In this document: piece after piece, positions 1-6,653 of the stretch
Numbering within the stretch: position 1 is the stretch's first letter
Layout: every line of letters begins with the position of its first letter
Source of the DNA: Desulfobacterales bacterium
GTDB taxonomy: Bacteria > Desulfobacterota > Desulfobacteria > Desulfobacterales > UBA11574
Reading direction: 5' to 3'
Assembly: GCA_030145595.1 (NCBI GenBank)
Contig: JAQYVG010000072.1
Location: 1 to 13,468 of the forward strand
DNA length: 13,468 nt
Position numbers and translations under genes: made by a program
The notes under the pieces: model-generated
Database searches by the model: none
Seen by the model: only the letters and a program-made list of their open reading frames with translations
What the model was told of the DNA's origin: nothing

Positions 1-212
1 AAACAACAGATTTGCTTTACGATGGGCAATCGTTTGCTATGCAACAATTACGGCATATGTCTGTTCTTACTAACGGAGCCCTAATACACTCAAACAGCAC
101 ACGCTTTAAAAAAAGATCATCCATTCCGCTGACGGATAATGCTCTATAATAAAAACTACCCGACCTCTAATCTAACTTGGCATAATGCCGAAGTCATAGG
201 GAAAAGTGATGA
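1..212. other. Intergenic stretch without a recognisable gene
   Basis: I see no coding region, RNA gene or confident terminator here. It lies downstream of the ABC ATPase gene, which ends at 339. A short imperfect dyad sits at about 177-194 (TTGGCATAATGCCGAA), but its loop is too small for a stable stem as written and no T-run follows. The stretch could hold the flank of a gene outside the window, but nothing in it identifies one. Confidence 0.5.
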
Positions 213-330
213 GGGAGTATTGGAGTAGGGGAGTGATGGGTTAAAAAGCATATGGTTCGGCGAAAGGTTCCGGAAAGCATGGATAACCAATACTCCAGTA
301 CTCCAGCACTCCAATACTCCAGCATTCCAG
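213..330. repeat. Octamer stutter repeat with inverted arms
   Basis: Five near-identical 8-bp units run from 291 to 330 (TACTCCAG, TACTCCAG, CACTCCAA, TACTCCAG, CATTCCAG). An opposing arm at 213-240 has the complementary words GGGAGTAT, TGGAGTAG, GGGAGTGA. About 50 bp separate the arms, so either strand could fold into an imperfect hairpin. The array begins 9 bp past the stop codon of the ABC ATPase gene and may form the 3' end structure of that transcript. There is no following T-run, so I do not call it a terminator. Confidence 0.8.
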
Positions 331-338
331 CTCCCAAT

Positions 339-1022
339 TTACTTTACCTGGTCGTTTGCTATGAGTCCGTCGCGCAAATAGACAATCCTGCGGGCATACT
401 CCATGACCATGTCATCGTGAGTAGAAAAGATGAAAGTTACCTTTTTCTTCTCGTTCATTTGCTTCATGATTTCCAGCAGTCCCATTCCGGTCACGGAATC
501 CAGGTTGGCGGTTGGTTCGTCCGCCAGAACAATTGAAGGATGGGACACGATGGCCCTGGCTACAGCCACGCGCTGCTGCTGGCCGCCCGAAAGCTCGGCC
601 GGACGCCGGTCATACATGCCTTCCAGCCCCACTTCATCGAGGATTTTTTTGGCCCGATCTCGTCTTACATTTGGTGCAACTCCCTGGAGCAGCATGACAT
701 ATTCGACGTTTTCTATGGCAGACAGAACCGGTATGAGATTATAAGACTGAAATACAAACCCTACCTTGTGCAGACGCAGGTTAGCTAATTGTGACTGGTT
801 CATTTTATCAAATTCGTTTCCGTCAACGACAATACGCCCGGAATCTGCCAGGTCCAGACCGCCGATCATATTCAGCATGGTAGTTTTACCTGAACCGGAT
901 GGTCCGGCCAGGGCTACAAAACTGCCCTTATCGATAGCAAGGCTTACGCCTTTGAGCGCCTGAACGTCCACTTTACCTTGTTGGTAAGTTTTTCTAACGT
1001 CGTTACATTCCACGATGTTCAT
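339..1022 (-). CDS. ABC transporter ATP-binding protein, LolD/MacB type
   Basis: This 227-residue ATPase powers a MacB/LolCDE-type exporter made with the two permeases encoded just upstream. Visible motifs are Walker A GPSGSGKT (residues 40-47), the Q-loop glutamine at 92, the ABC signature LSGGQQQR (144-151), Walker B with catalytic glutamate IVLADEP (164-170), and the H-loop histidine at 202. The length matches LolD-type subunits. The reading frame is open back to 1202, but those 60 extra codons run through repeat DNA. I chose the ATG at 1022, which is preceded by AAGGGA about 11 bases upstream and starts the standard fold (MNIVECNDVRKTY). It is the last gene of the four-gene Lol-like cluster, 199 bp after the preceding permease. 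Family is certain. The substrate is inferred: lipoproteins or another envelope lipid-linked cargo. Confidence 0.93.
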   Translation of the reverse strand: MNIVECNDVRKTYQQGKVDVQALKGVSLAIDKGSFVALAGPSGSGKTTMLNMIGGLDLADSGRIVVDGNEFDKMNQSQLANLRLHKVGFVFQSYNLIPVLSAIENVEYVMLLQGVAPNVRRDRAKKILDEVGLEGMYDRRPAELSGGQQQRVAVARAIVSHPSIVLADEPTANLDSVTGMGLLEIMKQMNEKKKVTFIFSTHDDMVMEYARRIVYLRDGLIANDQVK

Positions 1023-1056
1023 AATTTTTATATTCCCTTTGGTCATTTGCATAAAA

Positions 1057-1172
1057 AAGAGCGCTAAGCTTAAAGAGCGCTTTGCTTGAGGAGCGCTTCG
1101 CTTGAAGAGCGCTTCGCTTGAGGGAAAAGACCCTTCAAGGCCGCCAGGCCGCTCCTCAAACGAAGTGCTCCT
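1057..1172. repeat. Four 16-bp tandem units plus an inverted copy
   Basis: Four consecutive 16-bp units occupy 1057-1120 (AAGAGCGCTAAGCTTA, AAGAGCGCTTTGCTTG, AGGAGCGCTTCGCTTG, AAGAGCGCTTCGCTTG). A degenerate inverted unit lies at 1157-1172 (CAAACGAAGTGCTCCT), so the last units could pair with it. A two-unit GGCCGCC-type stutter sits between at about 1138-1154. The block lies between the second permease gene and the ATPase gene of one operon, so it would be part of the mRNA. Confidence 0.85.
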
Positions 1173-1187
1173 AACGCACAGTATTCC

Positions 1188-1215
1188 AATGACAAATGAC
1201 AAGTGTCCAATGGCA
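1188..1215. repeat. Heptamer stutter array (AATGACA)
   Basis: Four 7-bp units are adjacent: AATGACA, AATGACA, AGTGTCC, AATGGCA. The array ends 6 bp from the stop codon of the second permease gene. The same word, inverted, recurs at 2488-2508 and in trace form near 8985. Confidence 0.7.
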
Positions 1216-1221
1216 AATCCG

Positions 1222-2445
1222 TTATGTTTGGGTCAGCGCTTCAACCGGTGTGAAGCGGGCTGCTTTTATCGCCGGATAAAGGCAAACCAGAAGACCCAGG
1301 ACAAATACCACTAAGTTGGCCGTAATCGCATCTTTGGCGTAAATTACCGGATAAAGCATGCGGGACATACCGGCAAATTCCGTACCGGCGGCAAGGGCGG
1401 AAAGATCGATGCCTCTTTCCGACAGGGCCAAGACACTCACAAAACCCAAAATGTTACCGACAGCCATACCCAGCAGCAGGATTAAAAATGCTTCCGTAAG
1501 GACTTCTCTAATGATCCAAAACGGCTTCATGCCCAGGGCCTTGAGCAGACCGAATTCTCGCATGCGTTCGAATACCGCCATCAACGTTGTATTGACAATA
1601 CCGAAACCCATAGCAATAAAGATCACGACGAACCATATGTATATAAACCCATCTGATAATTTCAAATATGCATCGAGCATGGGCAGTAGATCTCTCCAGG
1701 TACTAATTTCATAGTAATTCGAGGGTAATACGCTTTGTAAGGCAGATGCCAACCGACTGTTGTCCAGGCTGTTTGGCAGAACAATGGAGAATTCCGAAAC
1801 GCTGTTTTTTAATTGCAGCATTTGCTGAGCCGCCGGCATGGTTACAAAGGCGAACCGTTTTTCCGTGGACTGCATCTCAGCCCTGAAGGTCCCGACGATT
1901 CTAAAGGCCCGCGAAGCGATGTCTCGATCTGGGGTAGGGGACATCAACACCAGCTTGTGGCCGATTTTAGTTTCAAACCTATCCAGCAAAGCCCTGCCGA
2001 TCACAATGCCGTAAGTGTCATCCGGTACAAGGTATCGTCCCTGGTTAATTGCCTGGCCGATGAATGAAACTCCGGCTTCACGTGCTGGATGGATCCCCAC
2101 CAGGGTGATACCGCTGGAATGCCTGGCATTGCTGGCAACGGCGTTGACCCGAACTCTGGAAGTCCAGATAGCATTTGGGGGAAGAATCTTTTCAAAGGCA
2201 GCTTCCACCTCTTTGGGATCGGTTATGCTGTTTTCGACAACCGGGTCGTGGCGATAGCCCTTACGGTGAATCTGGATATTTCCGGTGAGGGTAGCTATGC
2301 TGTTTTTGATCATGCCGACTTCTACGCCCCTCATCAGAGCTCCCGCAAATATCATGTTCCAGACACCGATAACTACTGCAAGCAAGATAACGGCCGTCCG
2401 CCTGGGATTACGCCAGATGTTGCGCCAAGCCAATTTGAAATACAT
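1222..2445 (-). CDS. ABC transporter permease, FtsX/MacB family (second of pair)
   Basis: Inner-membrane permease of about 407 residues with the FtsX/MacB layout: a cytoplasmic lead-in (AWRNIWRNPRRT), one membrane helix, a long periplasmic MacB_PCD-like domain of roughly 220 residues, then three C-terminal helices. The cytoplasmic motif FERMREFGLLKALGM, which contacts the ATPase in this family, follows the second helix. The frame can start at a TTG at 2454, but that codon lacks a Shine-Dalgarno. The ATG at 2445 gives MYFKLAWRN, the usual start of this family, although its GGGG is only 3-4 bases away. It resembles the preceding permease and probably forms a heterodimer with it, as LolC and LolE do. 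The specific cargo cannot be read from the sequence. Confidence 0.9.
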   Translation of the reverse strand: MYFKLAWRNIWRNPRRTAVILLAVVIGVWNMIFAGALMRGVEVGMIKNSIATLTGNIQIHRKGYRHDPVVENSITDPKEVEAAFEKILPPNAIWTSRVRVNAVASNARHSSGITLVGIHPAREAGVSFIGQAINQGRYLVPDDTYGIVIGRALLDRFETKIGHKLVLMSPTPDRDIASRAFRIVGTFRAEMQSTEKRFAFVTMPAAQQMLQLKNSVSEFSIVLPNSLDNSRLASALQSVLPSNYYEISTWRDLLPMLDAYLKLSDGFIYIWFVVIFIAMGFGIVNTTLMAVFERMREFGLLKALGMKPFWIIREVLTEAFLILLLGMAVGNILGFVSVLALSERGIDLSALAAGTEFAGMSRMLYPVIYAKDAITANLVVFVLGLLVCLYPAIKAARFTPVEALTQT

Positions 2446-2487
2446 TTTCCCCAATATTATGATTATTTTATTGTTTGGTAATGTCCG

Positions 2488-2617
2488 TTGATAGTTGTCA
2501 TTTGTCCGTCGTAAAGGATGAAAAAGGCTGTTAATTTGTTAGATATTAACGAATCTTTTACAAGTTTATGATTGCCCTTTGTGTATGCAAATACAACTGA
2601 AACCTGACAACTGACAA
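2488..2617. repeat. Heptamer stutter repeat with inverted arms
   Basis: The left arm at 2488-2508 is TTGATAG, TTGTCAT, TTGTCCG. The right arm at 2597-2617 is CTGAAAC, CTGACAA, CTGACAA, which is complementary to the left. About 88 bp of AT-rich sequence separate the arms. The element fills the 178-bp gap between the two permease genes and so lies within their presumed shared mRNA. Confidence 0.75.
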
Positions 2618-2623
2618 CGAGCA

Positions 2624-3874
2624 TTACATGTGTCCCAGTGCTTCTACCGGGCGCAGCCTCCTGACCTTCAGGGCAGGGTACAAAGCTGCCAGAAATGTAA
2701 TCAGCAGCACTACAGCCGGTCCGCTGATCGCCGAAATCAGTGATAACTGTGGGTGTATCCGTCCGGAGATACCATACTGTTTCAGAATTTCCGAGGAGCC
2801 GGCAATATCGATACCGTGAATCTGAAAATACCAGGTGACCAGACATCCGATGATGATGCCGATGACAATTCCTACCGCCGTCATGCTAACGGATTCAATC
2901 AACAGCAGCTTGGTCAAGCGTCCGGGCGTCGTTCCCATGGCCATCAACACTCCGAACTCTTTAGTACGTTCGAAAATGGCCATTAAAAAGGTGTTTAAAA
3001 TGCTGAAGGCCACCACCAGAATTAAAATGAGATAAAAAATAATCCCGCTGACCAGGTCCATTTCAATGGCCTGGCGCAACCCGGGCATAAGTTCTTCCCA
3101 GTCCATAACCACCAGGGGATGTTTCAAGTTTCTCCTGTTGATTTCTGCAGCAGTCTCATTTTTTATTTTAGCTACATGTTTCAATGATTTTCCTATAGCT
3201 ACAACTTCGTGAACAGCACCGCGCATAGCAAAAACATCCTGGAAGTGCTTTAGCGGTATTTGGATGGAACTGCGGTCAAACTCATCCATTCCGGAACTGT
3301 AAACTCCCGCTATCCTTACAACGGTAGCCGCTATAGAGCCGTCCCGTCCCTGACCCAGTACGGTTAATTCATCACCCGGCCCAACGTGCAAATTTCTGGC
3401 CAAAAGGTTGCCGATCAGGGCCGGCGGTGAGGCTTGATTTTGATAGTCTTGCGGCAAATAGCTTCCCCGGCGGATCAAGCTTTTAAGAGTGGAGACTTCG
3501 GCTTCTGTGGCCGGGTCAATGCCGATCACGACAACACCGTATGTTCGTTCCTTAGAAGAAACCAGCGCGAAGGCTTTAGCCCGAAAAGTGTATGCGGCCA
3601 CCCCTTGCATCTTGTAGAGAATGTTGCCGATGGCCTTCGGATTGTTCACTACCAGATGCATGCTCTGTTTATCCTGATAATCTTGGGCTTGCACCTGGAT
3701 ATGTCCGGTATTTATTTTTACCGAGGCATTGATCATGGTGTGATAGCTGCCGAACTGGAAAGAAAGCATAAAAACCAGCAGCAGACTGGCAAATGCGATG
3801 GCTGATATGGTCAAGATAGTTCGGCGGGGATTGCGCCAGATATTGCGCCAGGCCATTTTAACGTCAATGAACAA
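2624..3874 (-). CDS. ABC transporter permease, FtsX/MacB family (first of pair)
   Basis: Inner-membrane permease of 416 residues. It opens with MFIDVKMAWRNIWRNPRRT, followed by a membrane helix (about 18-43), a periplasmic MacB_PCD-like domain (about 45-270), and three more helices (about 276-300, 322-350, 378-402). FERTKEFGVLMAMGT (301-315) is the ATPase-coupling segment. The start is a TTG at 3874. It is supported by a strong AGGAGG at 3884-3889, 9 bases upstream, formed by the last two codons (Arg-Arg) of the LolA-like gene. The first in-frame ATG, at 3856, would be 27 bases from that site. The 6-base gap between stop and start suggests translational coupling. Likely pairs with the second permease and the ATPase as a Lol-type exporter; cargo unknown. 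Confidence 0.92.
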   Translation of the reverse strand: MFIDVKMAWRNIWRNPRRTILTISAIAFASLLLVFMLSFQFGSYHTMINASVKINTGHIQVQAQDYQDKQSMHLVVNNPKAIGNILYKMQGVAAYTFRAKAFALVSSKERTYGVVVIGIDPATEAEVSTLKSLIRRGSYLPQDYQNQASPPALIGNLLARNLHVGPGDELTVLGQGRDGSIAATVVRIAGVYSSGMDEFDRSSIQIPLKHFQDVFAMRGAVHEVVAIGKSLKHVAKIKNETAAEINRRNLKHPLVVMDWEELMPGLRQAIEMDLVSGIIFYLILILVVAFSILNTFLMAIFERTKEFGVLMAMGTTPGRLTKLLLIESVSMTAVGIVIGIIIGCLVTWYFQIHGIDIAGSSEILKQYGISGRIHPQLSLISAISGPAVVLLITFLAALYPALKVRRLRPVEALGHM

Positions 3875-3880
3875 GTCTTC

Positions 3881-4660
3881 CTACCTCCTGGGGTTTTTTA
3901 AATTAGACAGCGTAAAAAAACCGGCCGGCAGACTCTCTTTGAAGGTGATCATTTTATGTTCCACAATGGTGTACTTACCTTTTTCATCAGCTTTTTGCAT
4001 GATCCACTTTTTAGGATACAGCTTGCCGTCCATTGTTTGAATTTCCATAAAATTCAGAATTTTGACCAGCTTCAGATCCTCATCATAAAAGGCCTGTTCC
4101 AAAAAAATATTATCTTCTCGAATCTTGAGTCTCTGCATGCCCCAAACCTCCGGGGCTTTGGGTTTTGGTATCGACTCAATAATATAGACGGTTTTTCCCT
4201 CATGGGTTTCAGTACCTGTAACCGCATGAGTATATTCATTAATCAGGTTGTCGGACTTGGCCAAGTCGTTATTGGAGAAATCAGATCCCATCCAGGATTG
4301 GGACATCATCGAAGGCGGCAGCTTGATTACCCGGTTGACCTTGGGATTATACATCCACATCTCGCGACCTTTTTTCAGGGTGCCGTTGCCGTTGTCTTTG
4401 GGAGGGGCTATAATTGTAAACAGACTCTCTTTTTCACCCAGGGTCCAGGCCTTGATAGTGACGACCCGCTGCCAGTCCGGACGATGAACGGTCATCTTCA
4501 CCAGAGAGACAGAGGCCTTGTCCCTTAAATAGTTGAAAGCGGCCTCTACCAGAACCTGGCCGTCCTGTGCTTTAGCAGGGGCCTGAAGCCCGAAGATGGT
4601 AAATATGCTTAAAAACAGAATCACAACGGACAGTTTTGGTGTATGAAGGCCTTGTGTCAT
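3881..4660 (-). CDS. Outer membrane lipoprotein-sorting protein, LolA-like (COG2834)
   Basis: Periplasmic protein of 259 residues with an N-terminal signal peptide: hydrophobic core at about residues 10-25 and likely cleavage after AKA at 29-31. The mature part matches the COG2834 family, related to LolA/LolB folds. It carries WMGSDFSNNDL (123-133), a MWMYNPKVNRVIKLPP strand region (101-116) and KPKAPEVWGMQRLKI (166-180). Family members bind hydrophobic acyl groups and are commonly encoded beside FtsX-type permeases, as here. The inferred role is to carry lipoprotein or lipid cargo released by the adjacent ABC complex across the periplasm. The ATG has AAGAG about 8 bases upstream. It is the first gene of the four-gene cluster, with a 7+7-bp dyad (4687-4702) in front of it. 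No lipobox cysteine follows the signal, so it is soluble rather than lipidated. Confidence 0.9.
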   Translation of the reverse strand: MTQGLHTPKLSVVILFLSIFTIFGLQAPAKAQDGQVLVEAAFNYLRDKASVSLVKMTVHRPDWQRVVTIKAWTLGEKESLFTIIAPPKDNGNGTLKKGREMWMYNPKVNRVIKLPPSMMSQSWMGSDFSNNDLAKSDNLINEYTHAVTGTETHEGKTVYIIESIPKPKAPEVWGMQRLKIREDNIFLEQAFYDEDLKLVKILNFMEIQTMDGKLYPKKWIMQKADEKGKYTIVEHKMITFKESLPAGFFTLSNLKNPRR

Positions 4661-4686
4661 TTAAGTCTCTTAATTGTAAAGTTTGT

Positions 4687-4702
4687 AACTTATCAATAAG
4701 TT
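4687..4702. promoter_or_regulatory. Near-perfect dyad upstream of the LolA-like gene
   Basis: AACTTAT-CA-ATAAGTT has perfect 7-bp inverted arms around a 2-bp centre. It sits 27-42 bases before the ATG of the LolA-like gene, in the 119-bp gap after the unknown 178-residue gene. Position and size suit an operator for a dimeric regulator, but no clear -35/-10 pair is visible beside it and no regulator gene is nearby. Function is a guess. Confidence 0.35.
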
Positions 4703-4730
4703 AGGGTTTAGAAAATCGTCGGGCTTTAGC

Positions 4731-4774
4731 GCGGCAAAGCCGCTTCATATAAAATCGCTTTAGTGATTTTATAT
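4731..4774. repeat. Two adjacent hairpins after the 178-residue gene
   Basis: GCGGCAAAGCCGC (4731-4743) is a perfect 5-bp stem. ATATAAAATCGCT-TT-AGTGATTTTATAT (4747-4774) has 13-bp arms with one G-T pair. Both fall between the stop of the 178-residue gene (4780) and the LolA-like gene. On the minus strand the longer hairpin comes first and ends in ATTTTATAT rather than a T-run, so a partial or weak terminator is possible but unproven. Confidence 0.6.
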
Positions 4775-4779
4775 TTAGG

Positions 4780-5316
4780 TTACAATTCAATTTGAACTTT
4801 GTAGGTATCGAGCGCTTCAGGCAACATGCGGCGAATGAAGACCTCCTGGTCTGCACTGGTAAGTTTACTGTAGGAAGCAAAATCCGGGTGGGATTTGGCA
4901 AGCTTAGGTTTATAGGTATTACAAAGGGCCTTGATCCTTTCAAAGAGCTTAACCATTTCAAGGAGGGTATAGCGCATGCTGGGGAAATTGTCGATCCATT
5001 CTAATCGGCGCATCATTTCAAAGCGAATCTGGTCTGCTAAAAAAAGATGAATTTCCATAACTACCATCTGATTTCTTTTTTCAAGATAATAAAATTTGGT
5101 CGCTGTTCCAAAATCGAGGGCACCCATGATAAATTCATAAAGGGCAACAGCGTTCTTTTCTCCGGGATAGGCAAGAAAATAGAGAGTTTGGGATGAAAGG
5201 TCAGTAAGCCCGGTTATTTGGCTGAATGATTCTCCAAAGCGTTTGCGCCAGGGGCCAAAAGTCCTTTTTTCCACCACTTTGGTACGATATGCATGCAGAT
5301 TAACGATTTTTGCCAT
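4780..5316 (-). CDS. Conserved-looking protein of unknown function, 178 residues
   Basis: I do not recognise the family. The protein is soluble, with no signal peptide or membrane helix. The first 30 residues are basic (KVVEKRTFGPWRKRFG), the middle is probably helical (residues about 55-135) with a charged, aromatic-rich segment (TATKFYYLEKRNQ, then RFEMMRRLEWIDNF), and a short C-terminal tail follows. The composition and uninterrupted frame look like a real gene. It sits 49 bp after aroQ and 119 bp before the LolA-like gene, all on the same strand. No strong Shine-Dalgarno precedes the ATG; the upstream DNA is a CACAAAG-type stutter repeat. Its neighbours give no clear functional hint. Confidence 0.75.
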   Translation of the reverse strand: MAKIVNLHAYRTKVVEKRTFGPWRKRFGESFSQITGLTDLSSQTLYFLAYPGEKNAVALYEFIMGALDFGTATKFYYLEKRNQMVVMEIHLFLADQIRFEMMRRLEWIDNFPSMRYTLLEMVKLFERIKALCNTYKPKLAKSHPDFASYSKLTSADQEVFIRRMLPEALDTYKVQIEL

Positions 5317-5327
5317 AATAGTTCAGC

Positions 5328-5351
5328 CACAAAGCCGCGAAGGCACTCAGG
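5328..5351. repeat. Octamer stutter array (CACAAAGG-type)
   Basis: Three degenerate 8-bp units: CACAAAGC, CGCGAAGG, CACTCAGG, preceded by GC to give GCCACAAAG. The same word makes up the outer arms of the large inverted repeats at 9033-9250 and 11793-11949. It lies between aroQ and the start of the 178-residue gene, and so in that gene's leader. Confidence 0.6.
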
Positions 5352-5365
5352 TGGTAAAGCCGTTG

Positions 5366-5818
5366 CTAATGAATCATTCCAGCCAGAGCCTTCAGAGCCA
5401 TTGTGTATCCGGGTGTACCGAAGCCGGTAATTTGAGCGGTGGCAACATCGGATATCATCGATTTGTGGCGAAATGGTTCCCTTTTGTAGATATTGGACAG
5501 ATGAACTTCAATCACCGGAATATCCAGCAAAAGAAGTGCATCACGGATAGCGATGCTTGTATGTGTTAAAGCTGCGGGATTAATGATAAGTCCGTTTTGA
5601 TTTCCGATTGCTTCCTGGATTTTTTCAACAAGGGCGCCTTCATGATTCGATTGAAAGGTTTCTATCAAAAGTCCCAGTTTTTTGCCCAGTTCGTCAAGAG
5701 AAGCATTGATGGCTTTAAGTGTAGTTGTTCCGTAAACTTCCGGTTCTCTTTTACCCAGCATGTTCAGGTTGGGCCCATGCATGACAAGGACCTTGGGCTG
5801 ACCTGTATTTAGTGCCAT
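5366..5818 (-). CDS. aroQ: 3-dehydroquinate dehydratase, type II
   Basis: Cytosolic enzyme of the shikimate pathway converting 3-dehydroquinate to 3-dehydroshikimate. Family motifs, numbered from this start, are GPNLNMLGKREPEVYG (15-30, with the catalytic tyrosine at 29 and an active-site arginine at 24), QSNHEG (56-61), NPAALTHTS (80-88), IEVHLSN (103-109, with the catalytic histidine at 106) and FRHKS (116-120). The length of 150 residues is typical of the dodecameric type II enzyme. The frame also offers an ATG at 5824, but GGGAG (5828-5832) is only 3 bases from that codon and 9 bases from the ATG at 5818, so the latter is preferred. It follows rpe by about 41 bp with a small hairpin between. 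Identification is secure. Confidence 0.96.
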   Translation of the reverse strand: MALNTGQPKVLVMHGPNLNMLGKREPEVYGTTTLKAINASLDELGKKLGLLIETFQSNHEGALVEKIQEAIGNQNGLIINPAALTHTSIAIRDALLLLDIPVIEVHLSNIYKREPFRHKSMISDVATAQITGFGTPGYTMALKALAGMIH

Positions 5819-5829
5819 AATCATTTACT

Positions 5830-5848
5830 CCCAAGCCGGCAAAGCCGG
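5830..5848. repeat. Header-like repeat / small hairpin upstream of aroQ
   Basis: CCCAAGCCGGCAAAGCCGG contains the perfect 5-bp stem CCGGC-AAA-GCCGG (5836-5848). It matches about 14 of 19 positions of the header at 11793-11811 and merges into the ribosome-binding site of aroQ. The GGCAAAGCC core is shared with the hairpin at 4731-4743. Confidence 0.5.
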
Positions 5849-5859
5849 AACCAGATTGA

Positions 5860-6516
5860 CTATTGATGGATGAGTTCCCGAAATCTGGCGATGGTCTTTT
5901 TGTAGTCGGGGCTTCCGAAGATTGCTGATCCGGCCACAAAAACGTCGACACCGGCGTCCGAGATGTTTTTTATTGTCTTTTCGTTTACTCCGCCGTCAAT
6001 TTCAATCAGGGTTGATAGTCCATTTTTCTGAATCATGCCGCGAAGGTCTCTGATCTTATCGAGGCTGTTTGGAATAAAATCCTGACCGCCGAATCCCGGA
6101 TTAACGCTCATTATCATAACAATGTCAACATCTTTAAGGACCCACTCTATTGCAGATAAGGGGGTAGAAGGATTCAACACTACACCTGCACGCAGACCGA
6201 TTTCCTTTATCATCTGTACGGTTCTGTGCAGGTGCACACAGACTTCAGCCTGCACGGAAATCAGACTGGCTCCTGCATCTTGAAAATCTTTAATGTAGCG
6301 TTCGGGATTTTCGATCATCAGATGGACGTCCAGGGGAAGTGCCGTCACACGCCGCGCAGCTTCAACTATCAGGGGGCCTATGGTAATATTGGGAACAAAA
6401 TGACCGTCCATTACATCTATATGTATCCAGTCAGCTCCTGCAGCTTCTACAGTTCTGATTTCATCTCCGAGTTTTGAAAAATCCGCAGACAGTATCGATG
6501 GTGCAATCAGTTTCAT
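5860..6516 (-). CDS. rpe: Ribulose-phosphate 3-epimerase
   Basis: Cytosolic TIM-barrel enzyme interconverting ribulose 5-phosphate and xylulose 5-phosphate in the pentose phosphate pathway. Motifs in order: APSILSADFSKL (5-16), HIDVMDGHFVPN (32-43), DVHLM (63-67), SVNPGFGGQ (137-145), EIDGGV (172-177) and GSAIF (196-200). The metal and acid/base residues expected of the family are present: His32, Asp34, His65, Asp174. The length of 218 is normal. AGGAG lies 7 bases before the ATG and is fused to a 17-bp repeat. One small deviation is Gln89 in SVQAE, where most homologues have histidine (VHxEA). The gene is 137 bp after the PASTA gene, a common neighbour in Desulfobacterota. Confidence 0.97.
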   Translation of the reverse strand: MKLIAPSILSADFSKLGDEIRTVEAAGADWIHIDVMDGHFVPNITIGPLIVEAARRVTALPLDVHLMIENPERYIKDFQDAGASLISVQAEVCVHLHRTVQMIKEIGLRAGVVLNPSTPLSAIEWVLKDVDIVMIMSVNPGFGGQDFIPNSLDKIRDLRGMIQKNGLSTLIEIDGGVNEKTIKNISDAGVDVFVAGSAIFGSPDYKKTIARFRELIHQ

Positions 6517-6525
6517 TATCTATCT

Positions 6526-6544
6526 CCTAACCCGGATAAACCGA
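6526..6544. repeat. 19-bp header repeat at the rpe ribosome-binding site
   Basis: CCTAACCCGGATAAACCGA matches the header at 9232-9250 (read on the minus strand) at 18 of 19 positions and the one at 11793-11811 at about 15 of 19. Its edge provides part of the AGGAG Shine-Dalgarno of rpe (6524-6528). An A-rich spacer and an octamer array follow, the same order as in the larger elements. Confidence 0.7.
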
Positions 6545-6558
6545 AAAATGAAAAATAT

Positions 6559-6649
6559 CACGAAAGCACGAAAGTACGAAAACACGAAAAGAATCGGAAA
6601 TTTTAAATATTAGTAACCCGCAACCCTCAACCCGTAACTCGCAACCTGT
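6559..6649. repeat. Two stutter arrays: CACGAAAG octamers and AACCCGC heptamers
   Basis: 6559-6590 holds four 8-bp units (CACGAAAG, CACGAAAG, TACGAAAA, CACGAAAA). 6615-6649 holds five 7-bp units (AACCCGC, AACCCTC, AACCCGT, AACTCGC, AACCTGT). The two different words lie 24 bp apart in the PASTA-rpe gap, the second ending 4 bp from the PASTA stop codon. Confidence 0.85.
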
Positions 6650-6653
6650 GATC

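Noticed and set aside
1057..1120. CRISPR-like array
   Set aside because: Units are 16 bp and directly adjacent, with no spacers and no cas genes nearby.
1023..1202. Possible 60-residue N-terminal extension of the ABC ATPase
   Set aside because: The extension is translated repeat DNA (16-bp units); the ATG at 1022 fits family length and has a Shine-Dalgarno.
3956..4528. 190-codon plus-strand open frame
   Set aside because: Lies wholly antisense to the LolA-like gene and shows no family motifs.
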